Shown: positions 48,647 through 58,441 of the stretch, in pieces
How positions within the stretch are numbered: position 1 is the first letter of the stretch
How the letters are laid out: the number at the start of each line of letters is the position of its first letter
Assembly: GCA_903838705.1 (NCBI GenBank)
Contig: CAILZL010000011.1
Coordinates: 62,001-126,000 of the forward strand
Origin: an uncultured Pseudomonadota bacterium
GTDB lineage: Bacteria; Pseudomonadota; Gammaproteobacteria; Steroidobacterales; Steroidobacteraceae
Reading direction: 5' to 3'
Length of the DNA: 64,000 nt
Notes under the pieces: model-generated
What the model was told of the DNA's origin: nothing
Seen by the model: only the letters and a program-made list of their open reading frames with translations
Databases searched by the model: none
Program-made: the position numbers and the translations under genes

Positions 48647-51220
48647 TCAGGTACCGCGTGGTTTGGCGCGTGCCGTCGCCTGAGCTTGCAGAGGATCATC
48701 CGGCCAGAAATGTTTGGGATAGCGGCCTTTCAGATCCTTCTTTACATCGTGATAGCCGCGTGCCCAGAAGCTGGCCAGATCCTGCGTCACCTGCACCGGT
48801 CGTCGCGCCGGGGAAAGCAGCTCCATGACCACCGGTACCGTGCCACCCCCGATGCGGGGCGTGGCATGCATGCCGAACACTTCCTGCAAGCGCACCGACA
48901 GAGTAGGCGTGCCGTTTGAATAATCCAGTGGAATACGCGAACCACTGGGTACCAGCAAGTGCGTGGGCGCAATTTCATCCAGTCGCTGCTGCTGATTCCA
49001 GTCCAGCAGCGACATCAGGATGGCATGCATGTCCAGCTGGTTGAGCTGGCTGCGACGGGTGATACCGTTCAACCAGGGTGCCAGCCATTGATCCAGTTCA
49101 GCGAATAAGCGGCTGTCTGTCACATCGGGCCACGATGCGTGTTTATCGTGCTGAAATGCGAATTCAATGCGCGTACGCAACGCAAGCGCGGCTGCGCTCC
49201 ACGGTAGTGAGGACAAGCCCAGCTCACGAATACCTTGCATGAGTGCTGCAAGCATGAGGCTTGCATCCGGTTGATCGAGTTTGCGTACCTGAATGATCAG
49301 ACTGCCAAGCCGTCGTTCCTGCTGGGCAATCACGACGCCATCACGCGAGTCCCACTCGATTCTCGGTAAATCAATGATCTCATCGGCAAATAACGAAAAC
49401 AGCTCGTCAGCTTCAACAGGTGCTGCGAGCTGGATACTGGCTTCACGCTCACCGGCATCCAGTTGAGCAACGACCAGATACTCTGATTCACTGACTGACT
49501 GAGGCTGGGTCAATATTGCGCCTCGTCCATTCGAGAGCAGGTACCGGCCGGCAGTGCTGGCTGTTGCATCACGTCGTTTTTGTGCGATTCGATCCGGATA
49601 TGCCATAGCCAGCAACTTACCCGTGTGCTGAATTGACATCAGGCTGTTATCACGCGATGCGCGCAGTTGTCGCAACAGCTGGTCACTGGTGCGTTGAGCC
49701 CGTTGCCGTCCTGCGTGATCAACTTCATGATAGGCAATCATTGCGCCATGCAGCGCTTCGATGCGATTCCGCAAGTCCACATCACGATGATGCGCATGGG
49801 TCTGACTGCGGAGAATGTCACGCTCGGTGAGTAATGCCGCAATGTCTGCACCCAGACTGGACAGGTTGAACTCACGTGCTTTCAATAATAAGTGCGCGAG
49901 ACGCGGGTGCGTTGCCAGTTGCGACATGGCGCGGCCATGCGCAGTGATTCTGCCTGCGGAATCCAGTGCGCCCAGCAGGCGCAATAACTCACGCGCCTGT
50001 TCAAAATGCGCTGCTGGAGGCATGTCCATGAATCGCAGCTGTTGTGAATCGGTTGTGCCCCATGCCGCCAGTTCGAGTGCCAGAGGCGCGAGATCACTTT
50101 CCAGAATTTCCGGTGGCGTATGAGCTTGCAGCAAACTCTGCTCAGATTCCTGCCATAGTCGATAACACACGCCGCTCTGTGTTCGCCCGGCACGGCCGCG
50201 CCGCTGTTCAGCTGAGGCGCGTGAGATGCGCAAGGTTTCAAGTCGATTCATGCCGGTGACAGGATCAAACCGGGCACGCCGTTCCAGTCCACAGTCGATG
50301 ACGATTCGCACGCCTTCGATAGTCAAAGATGTTTCAGCTATGTTGGTGGCCAGGACAATCTTGCGAAAGCCCGGCTGACTGGGTTGTATGGCACGATCCT
50401 GTTCTGCGGCGAGCAGTTCGCCATATAACGGCAGAATCTGAATGTGTTGCGGCAACGCAGCAGCTTGCAACATGGATTGAGCTCGTCGTATTTCTCCCTG
50501 GCCGGGCAGAAATACAAGCATGTCGCCTGTTTCTTCGTTCAGCGCTTTCTGAATAAGTTGTGCGACTCTGTGGGCAACATCATCGTTCTGCCAGTGCTTC
50601 TGCTGTGCAGCTGCATTGCTGCGATAAGTCGTTACCACTGGAAAGGCCTGACCGCGCGAGTTGATGATTGGCGCATTGCCCAGCAGTGTGGCGACTGCGG
50701 CACCGTCCAGCGTGGCTGACATCACCAGCAGTTTCAGATCGTCACGCAGAGTGGATTGCACTTCCAGACACAGCGCAAGGCCCAGATCAGCTTGCAGACT
50801 ACGCTCGTGATATTCATCGAAGATCACGATGCCCACATCACGCAGTTCGGCATCCGATTGCAGCATGCGGGTCAGAATGCCTTCAGTCACAATTTCAATA
50901 CGGGTACGGGCACTGACTCTGGTGTCCAGTCTTGTGCGATATCCCACGGTCTGGCCCACTGCTTCGCCCAAGGTCGCGGCCATGCGCGTAGCCACGCTGC
51001 GTGCCGCAAGGCGTCTGGGTTCGAGCATCAGAATCTTGCCAGCGACAGAACCAGCGTCCAGCAAGGCCAGCGGTACGCCTGTGGATTTACCGGCACCCGG
51101 CGGTGCCTGCAACACCACGTTCCGATGCTGCCGCAATGCCGAAATCAGATCCGGCAATGCTTCGTTAATGGGTAGATTGTTGAGCGTAAAAGATGGCACG
51201 GAGGATGGTAGACAGGACAT
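48647..51220 (-). CDS. hrpB: ATP-dependent helicase HrpB
   Basis: APPGAGKSTGVPLALLD; DEYHERSLQADLGLAL; SAEQRRGRAGRTQSGVCYRLW; HrpB C-terminal domain. Confidence 0.95.
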   Translation of the reverse strand: MSCLPSSVPSFTLNNLPINEALPDLISALRQHRNVVLQAPPGAGKSTGVPLALLDAGSVAGKILMLEPRRLAARSVATRMAATLGEAVGQTVGYRTRLDTRVSARTRIEIVTEGILTRMLQSDAELRDVGIVIFDEYHERSLQADLGLALCLEVQSTLRDDLKLLVMSATLDGAAVATLLGNAPIINSRGQAFPVVTTYRSNAAAQQKHWQNDDVAHRVAQLIQKALNEETGDMLVFLPGQGEIRRAQSMLQAAALPQHIQILPLYGELLAAEQDRAIQPSQPGFRKIVLATNIAETSLTIEGVRIVIDCGLERRARFDPVTGMNRLETLRISRASAEQRRGRAGRTQSGVCYRLWQESEQSLLQAHTPPEILESDLAPLALELAAWGTTDSQQLRFMDMPPAAHFEQARELLRLLGALDSAGRITAHGRAMSQLATHPRLAHLLLKAREFNLSSLGADIAALLTERDILRSQTHAHHRDVDLRNRIEALHGAMIAYHEVDHAGRQRAQRTSDQLLRQLRASRDNSLMSIQHTGKLLAMAYPDRIAQKRRDATASTAGRYLLSNGRGAILTQPQSVSESEYLVVAQLDAGEREASIQLAAPVEADELFSLFADEIIDLPRIEWDSRDGVVIAQQERRLGSLIIQVRKLDQPDASLMLAALMQGIRELGLSSLPWSAAALALRTRIEFAFQHDKHASWPDVTDSRLFAELDQWLAPWLNGITRRSQLNQLDMHAILMSLLDWNQQQRLDEIAPTHLLVPSGSRIPLDYSNGTPTLSVRLQEVFGMHATPRIGGGTVPVVMELLSPARRPVQVTQDLASFWARGYHDVKKDLKGRYPKHFWPDDPLQAQATARAKPRGT

Positions 51221-51403
51221 CTGGCTAGGTGAATTCAGCCATTATACGAGCAAGGCATGTGCCCACGTTGCTGTCTCGCACTCTCGTCCAGCAGAGTGGC
51301 AATAGCTGCACAATCAGGCTGGCTACTCAGGATAGGTGCGACTATTCTTGCAGCACCAGACTGACGATCCTTCATCAACATTCATTCAGACAGGAATCAG
51401 ACA

Positions 51404-51883
51404 GTGCACCAGCGCGAAATTACCCTGCGATTTTTAGCAGAGCCGCAAGATGTGAACTTTGGCGGCAAGGTGCACGGTGGTGCCGTGATGCGATGGATCG
51501 ATCTGGCGGCGTATGCCTGTGCAGCAGGCTGGAGTGGCCGATATTGCGTCACGGCTTACGCGGGCGGTATCCGCTTTCTGGCGCCGATTCACGTCGGCAA
51601 TCTGGTTGAGGTGGATGCAAAAATTATCTACACCGGTACCACTTCAATGCACATCGCTTTGCATGTAAATGCGTGTGATCCGAAGTCACTCACCCGGCGG
51701 CTGACCACTCAGTGCATTGTGATCATGGTGGCCATGGATGAATCCGGACAACCCATGCAGGTTCCGGCGTGGATACCCGAGACAGATGAAGACAAGCTGC
51801 ACCACGCTACGGCCATCAGGTTGATGGAAATGCGTAAACAGATTGGTGATGAAATGCAGGTGCTGTCGGCCCGTAAGGGCTAG
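51404..51883 (+). CDS. Acyl-CoA thioesterase (hotdog fold, YciA-like; GTG start)
   Basis: ITLRFLAEPQDVNFGGKVHGGAVMRWIDLAAYACAAGWSG. Confidence 0.9.
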   Translation: MHQREITLRFLAEPQDVNFGGKVHGGAVMRWIDLAAYACAAGWSGRYCVTAYAGGIRFLAPIHVGNLVEVDAKIIYTGTTSMHIALHVNACDPKSLTRRLTTQCIVIMVAMDESGQPMQVPAWIPETDEDKLHHATAIRLMEMRKQIGDEMQVLSARKG

Positions 51884-51963
51884 ACGAACTGTCCCTGCCG
51901 CAATTTCTGCTGAGATTGGCAGCGACAGTTCAGTTTGCAGTTAGATTCTGCACAGTGATGCGA

Positions 51964-52824
51964 TCAGAGCGTTCTGGTATTGAAGGTATCGCACTGCTTC
52001 ACTTCACCTGAATCGATACCACGTCTGAACCACCGGACGCGCTGTTCTGATGTGCCATGCGTGAATGAATCAGGTACTACCTGACCGGTAGCTTCCTTCT
52101 GCAGGCGATCATCACCGATGGCATTTGCAGCAGTGATGGCTGCTTCTATATCGCCAGCTTCCAGAAGGTGCCGGCTCTGGTCAGCATGAAACGCCCAGAC
52201 ACCGGCATAACAATCCGCCTGAAGTTCTAGGCGCACCGACATGGCATTACCCTGTGCTTCACTCAATCGTTGCTGTGCCTGTTGTACTTTTGCTGAAGTT
52301 CCGAGCAGGTCCTGAACATGATGACCAACTTCATGCGCGACAACATAAGCTTGCGCAAATTCGCCCGGCGCACCGAAGCGCTGTTTCAGTTCATCGTAAA
52401 ACGACAGGTCGATATAAACCTTCTGATCGCCGGGACAATAAAATGGACCCATCGCGGCCTGCGCCGTGCCACAGGCTGAGGTGTCGGTACCGCTGAACAT
52501 GACCAGCGTTGGTTTCACGTATTGTTTGCCTGCCTGTGTGAACAGCTGGTCCCATACATCTTCGGTACTGGCCAGTACCACCCGGGTCAGGCTGCTGCTA
52601 TCCGCCTCAGTCGCACTTTCCTGATAAGGGCCGCTGTTCTGCTCGGTTGCGGCGCCACCATTGGTCAGCGACTGAAGCAGTAATGTGGGGTCCTTAGTGA
52701 AGTACAGCGCCAGCAAGCCCAGCACAATACCGCCCACTCCACCAATACCTGCGCCGCGTGAGACGCCTCTGCCGCGACGATCTTCAACATTGCTGCTTTC
52801 CCGTTCACCGCGCCAACGCATCAC
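51964..52824 (-). CDS. Neutral zinc metallopeptidase, YpfJ family
   Basis: MRWRGERESSNVEDRRGRG N-terminus; AYVVAHEVGHHVQDLLG; ELQADCYAGVWA. Confidence 0.94.
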   Translation of the reverse strand: MMRWRGERESSNVEDRRGRGVSRGAGIGGVGGIVLGLLALYFTKDPTLLLQSLTNGGAATEQNSGPYQESATEADSSSLTRVVLASTEDVWDQLFTQAGKQYVKPTLVMFSGTDTSACGTAQAAMGPFYCPGDQKVYIDLSFYDELKQRFGAPGEFAQAYVVAHEVGHHVQDLLGTSAKVQQAQQRLSEAQGNAMSVRLELQADCYAGVWAFHADQSRHLLEAGDIEAAITAANAIGDDRLQKEATGQVVPDSFTHGTSEQRVRWFRRGIDSGEVKQCDTFNTRTL

Positions 52825-52874
52825 AGGTCCTCATTCATTCATAGGATATGGGCCAATTTTCACATCCCGGATAA

Positions 52875-54059
52875 TTACTTCAAATACTTCTTCCCTACGC
52901 GCAAATAGGCTTCCCGAAATGGAATGCCTTCATTCTTCACCAGCTCATAGGCTTCCGCAGCGGCATTGATCGATGCATCCATTGAGATGTTTTCTTTTCT
53001 GAATTTCACTTCAGCTAAAGCGGGCGCAAGGATGTCGAGGGTATCGCTGCACAGATCTATCGCGCGGAACAACGGTACCTTTATCAGCTGCAAGTCTCGC
53101 TGATAGCCCGAAGGCAGTTTGGCCACAATGCCCAGCACTTCGAACAATGCGGCTTGCGCAGCGGCAGAGCGACCACGGATCAGTTCAAATACATCCGGGT
53201 TGCGCTTCTGGGGCATGATGGACGAGCCGGTGGTGAATGCATCAGGTAGCGAGACGAACGCAAACTCCTGTGTGTAGAACAGACACAGGTCTGAAGACAG
53301 CCGCGCCACATCCTGCATCACCATGACGATTTCAAACAACAGCTGCGCTTCGGCCTTGCCGCGTGACAGCTGAACTGCCGTGACCGGTTCATGGACTTCG
53401 TTGAAGCCGAGTGCCTTGGCCGTTGCGGCACGATCCAGAGGAAGATTCGGTGTACCGTAGCCAGCTGCTGAACCCAGTGGGCTTTTGCCGGTACGACGCT
53501 GTACCTGCATCAGGCCTGCGGCGTCATCACGCAATTCAGCGGCAAAACCACCGGCCCAGAGCTTCACGGAACTGGGCATGGCCTGTTGCATGTGGGTGTA
53601 GCCCGGCAATGCTGTATCGGTTTCGCGTTCACCCAGCGCATCTAATGCCTCTGCAACTTTCAGAACGGCCTTGTTCAGGTCGGTAGTGGCATCACGCAAA
53701 AACAGACGTAATGCAGTCAGTACCTGATCATTGCGGGAACGTCCCAGATGCACACGTGCACCAGCCTGCCCGATGCGCTGTGTTAATAAAGTTTCCAGGG
53801 CAGTCTGGCCGTCTTCATGTTCCAGCGTGACCTGCCATTTGCCCTGCGCATGTTCATCACCAATCGCGGTGAGGCCATCGCGTATCAGTTTGAAATCTTC
53901 AGCAGACAGCAAACCCTGAGCATTCAGCATCTGCGCATGTGCAATTGAAGCGCGCACATCATGAGCCACCAGTCGATTATCCAGTGCATGATCGTCACCG
54001 GCGGTGTATTGCAGCACACGCGAATCAAGTGGCGCGCCTTTATCCCAGAGTCTCGACAT
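52875..54059 (-). CDS. argH: Argininosuccinate lyase (short, Bacteroidetes-like form)
   Basis: HLGRSRNDQVLTALRL; TTGSSIMPQKRNPDVFELIRG; 394 aa, C-terminus ends at GIPFREAYLRVGKKYLK. Confidence 0.95.
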   Translation of the reverse strand: MSRLWDKGAPLDSRVLQYTAGDDHALDNRLVAHDVRASIAHAQMLNAQGLLSAEDFKLIRDGLTAIGDEHAQGKWQVTLEHEDGQTALETLLTQRIGQAGARVHLGRSRNDQVLTALRLFLRDATTDLNKAVLKVAEALDALGERETDTALPGYTHMQQAMPSSVKLWAGGFAAELRDDAAGLMQVQRRTGKSPLGSAAGYGTPNLPLDRAATAKALGFNEVHEPVTAVQLSRGKAEAQLLFEIVMVMQDVARLSSDLCLFYTQEFAFVSLPDAFTTGSSIMPQKRNPDVFELIRGRSAAAQAALFEVLGIVAKLPSGYQRDLQLIKVPLFRAIDLCSDTLDILAPALAEVKFRKENISMDASINAAAEAYELVKNEGIPFREAYLRVGKKYLK

Positions 54060-54092
54060 GATGTATTCCGCTTGCGTGAGTCGGGATGAGAA

Positions 54093-55022
54093 TTAATTAC
54101 CCTGTTCGGCTGCACTCAAGCCCTTGATGTCTTCCACAATCAGGGTGCCGGTGCCTTCGTTGGTAAATACTTCGATCAGCACACTGTCCGGTGTCTTGTA
54201 TGAAATGCAATGTACGCGACGCACGCCGCCTTTGATTGCGCTTTCAATCGCAGTGGCTTTGGGCAGCATGCCATCTTTCAGGCTGCCCTGATCTTTGAGG
54301 CGCTTCAGGCCTGCCAGATCGGTATAGGACACCAGTGAGTGCGGATCTTCCAGCGATTCCATGATGCCGGGTGCACCCGTTACCAGCATGAGCTTTTCTG
54401 CTTTCAGAGCCGAGCCCAGTGCAGCCGCAACCGTATCGGCATTGATGTTGAGCAGCACGCCCTTGTCATCACACGAAACCGGGCTGACCACCGGCATCAG
54501 GCCGTCATCGAGCAATTGTTGCAGCACCTTCGCATCAACCAGATCGATGTCGCCGACAAATCCGTAGTCAATCGTTTCACCGTTGACCAGAACAGGCGGG
54601 CGTTTGTGCGCCTTGATCAAGCCTGCGGCTACACCGCTGACGCCAACTGCATTGATGGAAAGTTCGCGGCAGATGCCAAGAATCTGGGTGTTGACCAGTC
54701 CATTGAGCACCATGCTGGTGACTTCAATGGATTTGGCGTCGGTGACACGCCGGCCTGCGACCATGCGCGGTTCAATACCCATGGATTGCTGTACGCCGGT
54801 CAGCTGCTCACCACCACCGTGCACAATCACGACGCGAATGCCCACCTGGTGCAGGATGGCAACCTGTTCCATCAGAGCGCGGGTGGCATCCGGGTTACCG
54901 AATACACCGCCACTGGCTTTGATGACAAATACCTTGCCTTTGTAGATGCGTATGTACGGCGCAGCGCTCTTCAAGGCGCGGACGGTGATCAGGGGGTCGG
55001 TGCGATTGGTCATGTCTGTCAC
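54093..55022 (-). CDS. argB: Acetylglutamate kinase-like (N-acylglutamate kinase)
   Basis: VVIVHGGGEQLT...GRRVTDAKSIEV; NINADTVAAALGSALKAEKLMLVTGAPGIM; no GNAT domain appended. Confidence 0.92.
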   Translation of the reverse strand: MTDMTNRTDPLITVRALKSAAPYIRIYKGKVFVIKASGGVFGNPDATRALMEQVAILHQVGIRVVIVHGGGEQLTGVQQSMGIEPRMVAGRRVTDAKSIEVTSMVLNGLVNTQILGICRELSINAVGVSGVAAGLIKAHKRPPVLVNGETIDYGFVGDIDLVDAKVLQQLLDDGLMPVVSPVSCDDKGVLLNINADTVAAALGSALKAEKLMLVTGAPGIMESLEDPHSLVSYTDLAGLKRLKDQGSLKDGMLPKATAIESAIKGGVRRVHCISYKTPDSVLIEVFTNEGTGTLIVEDIKGLSAAEQGN

Positions 55023-55086
55023 TCTAAAAATTATCAGTAAATCCGGTTATCTCTGTACGAGCGTGTGTATCAATAAAAATACTGTC

Positions 55087-56088
55087 TTACTTGTTCCGCA
55101 ACAGGCGATGCAATACGGCCATCTGCACCACCATGCGGTTGAATGCTTCACGGATGACCACGCTGCGCGAGCTATCCAGCACTTCGTCATCGACGGCAAC
55201 GTTGCGGCGGACCGGCAGGCAGTGCATCAGATGACAATCCGGTGCAGTGTGTTTGAACCAGCTGTCTTTGACGCACCAGTCGACCAGATCTTCTCTCAGG
55301 CGTGTTTCGGCTTCGGCATCGCCATAGTGCTGTGGTGAACCCCATTCCTTGGCATAAACCACCTGCGCACCTTTCAGCGCTGCAGGACGATCAGTTGTTT
55401 CAGTCACATTGCCACCGGATGCTCTGGCCGCTACGCGAGCTTTTTCCATGATGGCATCTGGCAGTGCATAGCCTTCCGGACGTAACACCACTACATCCAT
55501 GCCGCGCATCGCGGCCATCTGTACGGTTGCAGAAGGCACGGCCAGTGGCAATGCTCGGGGATGATTGACCCACGATATGACGAACTTGCCACGTTCAGGC
55601 ACATTCAGTTCGTCCATGGTGTACCAGTCAGCCAGAGCCTGGCATGGATGATTAACAGCTGATTCAAGATTGATGAGCGGCTTGTCGCACAGATCGGCAA
55701 TCATCTTGAAGCCGGTTTCATTAATGTCGGCCTGCAGATTCTTGCCTTCTGCAAACATGCGCACACCCAGTGCATCGCAGTAGGATGCCATGACCGGCAC
55801 GGCTTCTTTGATGTGTTCAGCAGCTGCGCCATTCATTACTGCACCATTGCGCGTTTCCAGCTGCCAGGTGCCCTGACCGGGTGTAATGACAAAAACTGAG
55901 CCGCCCAGTCGCATCATGCCGCTCTGGAATGAAGCCAGCGTGCGCAGGGATGGATTCATGAACAGCAACCCCAGCACCTTGCCTGCCAGTGCATGGGGAT
56001 CAGGGTTCTGCTGCAAGCGTGACGCCAGACCCAGCAGGTCTTTCACTTCAGCGCGTTCAAAATCAGCCAGGTCCAGAAATCGTTGCAT
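55087..56088 (-). CDS. argF': N-acetyl/N-succinylornithine carbamoyltransferase-like (ArgF')
   Basis: MNPSLRTLASFQSG; GAVMNGAAAEHIKEAVPVMASYCDALGVR; NHPCQALADW; HCLPVRRN rather than the OTC-type HCLPA. ORF opens at 56130. Confidence 0.9.
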   Translation of the reverse strand: MQRFLDLADFERAEVKDLLGLASRLQQNPDPHALAGKVLGLLFMNPSLRTLASFQSGMMRLGGSVFVITPGQGTWQLETRNGAVMNGAAAEHIKEAVPVMASYCDALGVRMFAEGKNLQADINETGFKMIADLCDKPLINLESAVNHPCQALADWYTMDELNVPERGKFVISWVNHPRALPLAVPSATVQMAAMRGMDVVVLRPEGYALPDAIMEKARVAARASGGNVTETTDRPAALKGAQVVYAKEWGSPQHYGDAEAETRLREDLVDWCVKDSWFKHTAPDCHLMHCLPVRRNVAVDDEVLDSSRSVVIREAFNRMVVQMAVLHRLLRNK

Positions 56089-56105
56089 GATGTCTCGTTG
56101 TCTTC

Positions 56106-56175
56106 GTAGGCCGGATGCTGCACCCGGCAATGATCTGTTGATGTTGCTGGATGCCGGGTGTGGTGCCCGGCCTGC
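56106..56175. repeat. REP/BIME-like element: two 24-nt palindromic units in inverted orientation
   Basis: GTAGGCCGGATGCTGCACCCGGCA (56106-56129) and TGCCGGGTGTGGTGCCCGGCCTGC (56152-56175; reverse complement GCAGGCCGGGCACCACACCCGGCA). Confidence 0.75.
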
Positions 56176-56178
56176 ACA

Positions 56179-57360
56179 TCACTTGCCAATATCAATCAAC
56201 GCTGCGCGCAATGCTTCCACATGCTCTGACTTGAGCACATAGGGCGCAAGAATGCGCACAACATTCGGGTCACCGCTGGTGCCGGTAAGAATGTCCTGCT
56301 TCAACAGCTCAGCCTGAATTTCTTTCGCGGGCCGTGTGGTGCGCAGACCCAGCAGCATGCCTGCTCCCTGAATTGCGGTCACCGGACCTGCGATACATTT
56401 CTCACGGATCTCGGCAGACCGCGCAAGCACATTACTGAGCAGTCCTTCATCTTCGATGATGTCGAGCACGACTTCGACCATGGCACAGGCCATCGGGCCA
56501 CCGCCGAAGGTGGTGCCAAGATCATCCATCTTCAGATAACTGGCCACGTGATCGGCCATCAGTACCGCTGACACAGGAAAGCCTGCGCCCAACGCCTTCG
56601 CAGTCGTGATGATGTCGGGTGTGACACCATACATGTTTGCTGCAAAGGGATGGCCGGTACGACCCATGCCACATTGCACTTCATCAAATATGAGCAGCGT
56701 GCCGGTTTCAGAGCAGCGCTGACGGATGGCTTCCAGGAATGCCTTGGGCAGATCGCAGGCACCTGCTACGCCCTGAATGGGTTCCACTATCACAGCGGCT
56801 GTTTTGTCAGTGATGGTTTCCTTGATCGCAGGAATATTGCCGCGCGGCAGGAACTGCACATCAAACGGAGCCTGAGGGAAGCCATACCATTTCTTCATTG
56901 CACCCCAGGTAACCGCACCCGCCGCAGCGGTACGTCCATGAAAGCTACCTTCTATGGCCACAACTTCACGCGCTTCGGTGATCTTCAATGCCAGCTTCAG
57001 CGCGTTTTCATTGGCTTCGGCACCGGAATTGACGAAGAACACCGTGTTCAATCCCAGACCACAGAATTTTGCCAGCTTCGTGGCCGCACGTACCCGCACG
57101 TCCAGCGGTACCGCGTTACTCTGGAAAGCCAGCGCCTGTGCCTGTCTGGTCAAAGCTTCAACCCAGCGTGGATGGCCATAACCCACGGCAGCAACAGCAT
57201 GACCACCGTAAAGATCCAGCACCTTGCGGCCATCCGGGGTATGCAGATACACGCCCATCGCATCGACCACTTCCAGCGGAAACTGTGCATACACATGCGC
57301 CAGATGATCAGACTCATCTGCTTTGGCGGGGTGCAATGGCACTACATTTTGCGTACTCAT
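56179..57360 (-). CDS. argD: Acetyl-/succinylornithine aminotransferase (class III)
   Basis: DLYGGHAVAAVGYGHP; FVNSGAEANENALKLALK; FDEVQCGMGRTG; TTAKALGAGFPVSAVLM. Confidence 0.94.
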   Translation of the reverse strand: MSTQNVVPLHPAKADESDHLAHVYAQFPLEVVDAMGVYLHTPDGRKVLDLYGGHAVAAVGYGHPRWVEALTRQAQALAFQSNAVPLDVRVRAATKLAKFCGLGLNTVFFVNSGAEANENALKLALKITEAREVVAIEGSFHGRTAAAGAVTWGAMKKWYGFPQAPFDVQFLPRGNIPAIKETITDKTAAVIVEPIQGVAGACDLPKAFLEAIRQRCSETGTLLIFDEVQCGMGRTGHPFAANMYGVTPDIITTAKALGAGFPVSAVLMADHVASYLKMDDLGTTFGGGPMACAMVEVVLDIIEDEGLLSNVLARSAEIREKCIAGPVTAIQGAGMLLGLRTTRPAKEIQAELLKQDILTGTSGDPNVVRILAPYVLKSEHVEALRAALIDIGK

Positions 57361-57379
57361 AAAACCTCGAAATCAGTGA

Positions 57380-58441
57380 TCAATTCCAGCCGGGTGCAGG
57401 CGTCAGCAAGCCAAGTGCTTCATCAAAACCCAGCAGGCGATTCATCCATTGCACCGCACCGCCGGCTGCGCCTTTGGTCAGGTTATCAATGGCGCACATC
57501 ACGGCTACTGTTTTGCCATCCGCAACGGCACTGATGTGCGCGTAGTTACTGGTGGCCACATCCTTGATGCGTGGCATTTCATTGCCGACGCGCACGAATG
57601 GGGAATGTTTGTAGAAATCCCGCAAGGCTTGAACGAGTTCTGCCGTGCTGATGGGTTTCAATGCAGTGGCTTGAATCGTGGCATGAATGCCGCGGGCAAA
57701 CGGACCTGAATGCGGTACGAAACAGAAGTCAGCCTGAATGCCGGATGCGGCATGGGCCAGTTCAGTTACTTCGGGTGCATGACGGTGTGCCAGAGGATTG
57801 TAGGCATACAGGTCACTATGACGTTGCGGATGATGGGTTCCCGCTGTCGGTGTGCGGCCTGCGCCGGTGCTGCCGGTAATGGCGGATGCAAACAGGCGAG
57901 GCTCAGCGATGCCCAGCTTCAGCAACGGCACACTGGACAACAGAATAGAAGTTGCAAAGCAGCCCGGATGCGCCACGTGCCGGGTAGGTGCTTTGGCCAG
58001 ATGTTCAGGCACAGCACAGGTGAAGTCTTTGATGCGGGCAGGCGCGCCATGCGCATGCTTGTAGACGGCTTCATATGCTGAGGCAGTGCTGTAACGATAG
58101 TCAGCAGAGATGTCGACTACGGTGCAATCGGTGCCCGCCGCTTCGGAGGCCTTGATTAACCCATCCAGCAACTTGTGCGATACACCATGCGGTGCAGCAG
58201 CCAGCACAGCAGATTTCGGCAGCGTGGCAATCAGCTGCGTCACCTGTTCCAGGCTGGAATACTGTAGCTGCGGGTAGGCAGGAGCCAGATGTGGAAAGGC
58301 TTTGCTGACAGGTTCACCCGGCTGACTGTCAGACAGAATCGCCTTCAATTCGAGACCCGGATGACCTGCGATCAACCTGAGCAGTTCACCTGCAACATAG
58401 CCGGTACCGCCCAATACGATGGTGGGAACTCTGTTGGTCAT
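57380..58441 (-). CDS. argC: N-acetyl-gamma-glutamyl-phosphate reductase-like
   Basis: VLGGTGYVAGELLRLIAGHPGLELKAILS; HPGCFATSILLSSVPL; TGSTGAGRTPTAGTHHPQRHSDLYAYNPLAHRH. Confidence 0.93.
   Translation of the reverse strand: MTNRVPTIVLGGTGYVAGELLRLIAGHPGLELKAILSDSQPGEPVSKAFPHLAPAYPQLQYSSLEQVTQLIATLPKSAVLAAAPHGVSHKLLDGLIKASEAAGTDCTVVDISADYRYSTASAYEAVYKHAHGAPARIKDFTCAVPEHLAKAPTRHVAHPGCFATSILLSSVPLLKLGIAEPRLFASAITGSTGAGRTPTAGTHHPQRHSDLYAYNPLAHRHAPEVTELAHAASGIQADFCFVPHSGPFARGIHATIQATALKPISTAELVQALRDFYKHSPFVRVGNEMPRIKDVATSNYAHISAVADGKTVAVMCAIDNLTKGAAGGAVQWMNRLLGFDEALGLLTPAPGWN

Noticed and set aside
52875-52930. ArgH C-terminal truncation (394 aa, shorter than typical) as a pseudogene signal
   Set aside because: Active-site motifs are intact, and the C-terminus resembles the shorter Bacteroidetes ArgH (ends soon after PFR(E/D)AY(L/K)(R/K)VG); better explained as a subfamily feature.
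56650-57534. 294-aa plus-strand ORF antisense to argD/argC, and 54339-55040 antisense to argB
   Set aside because: Antisense to conserved arginine genes; no domain signature.
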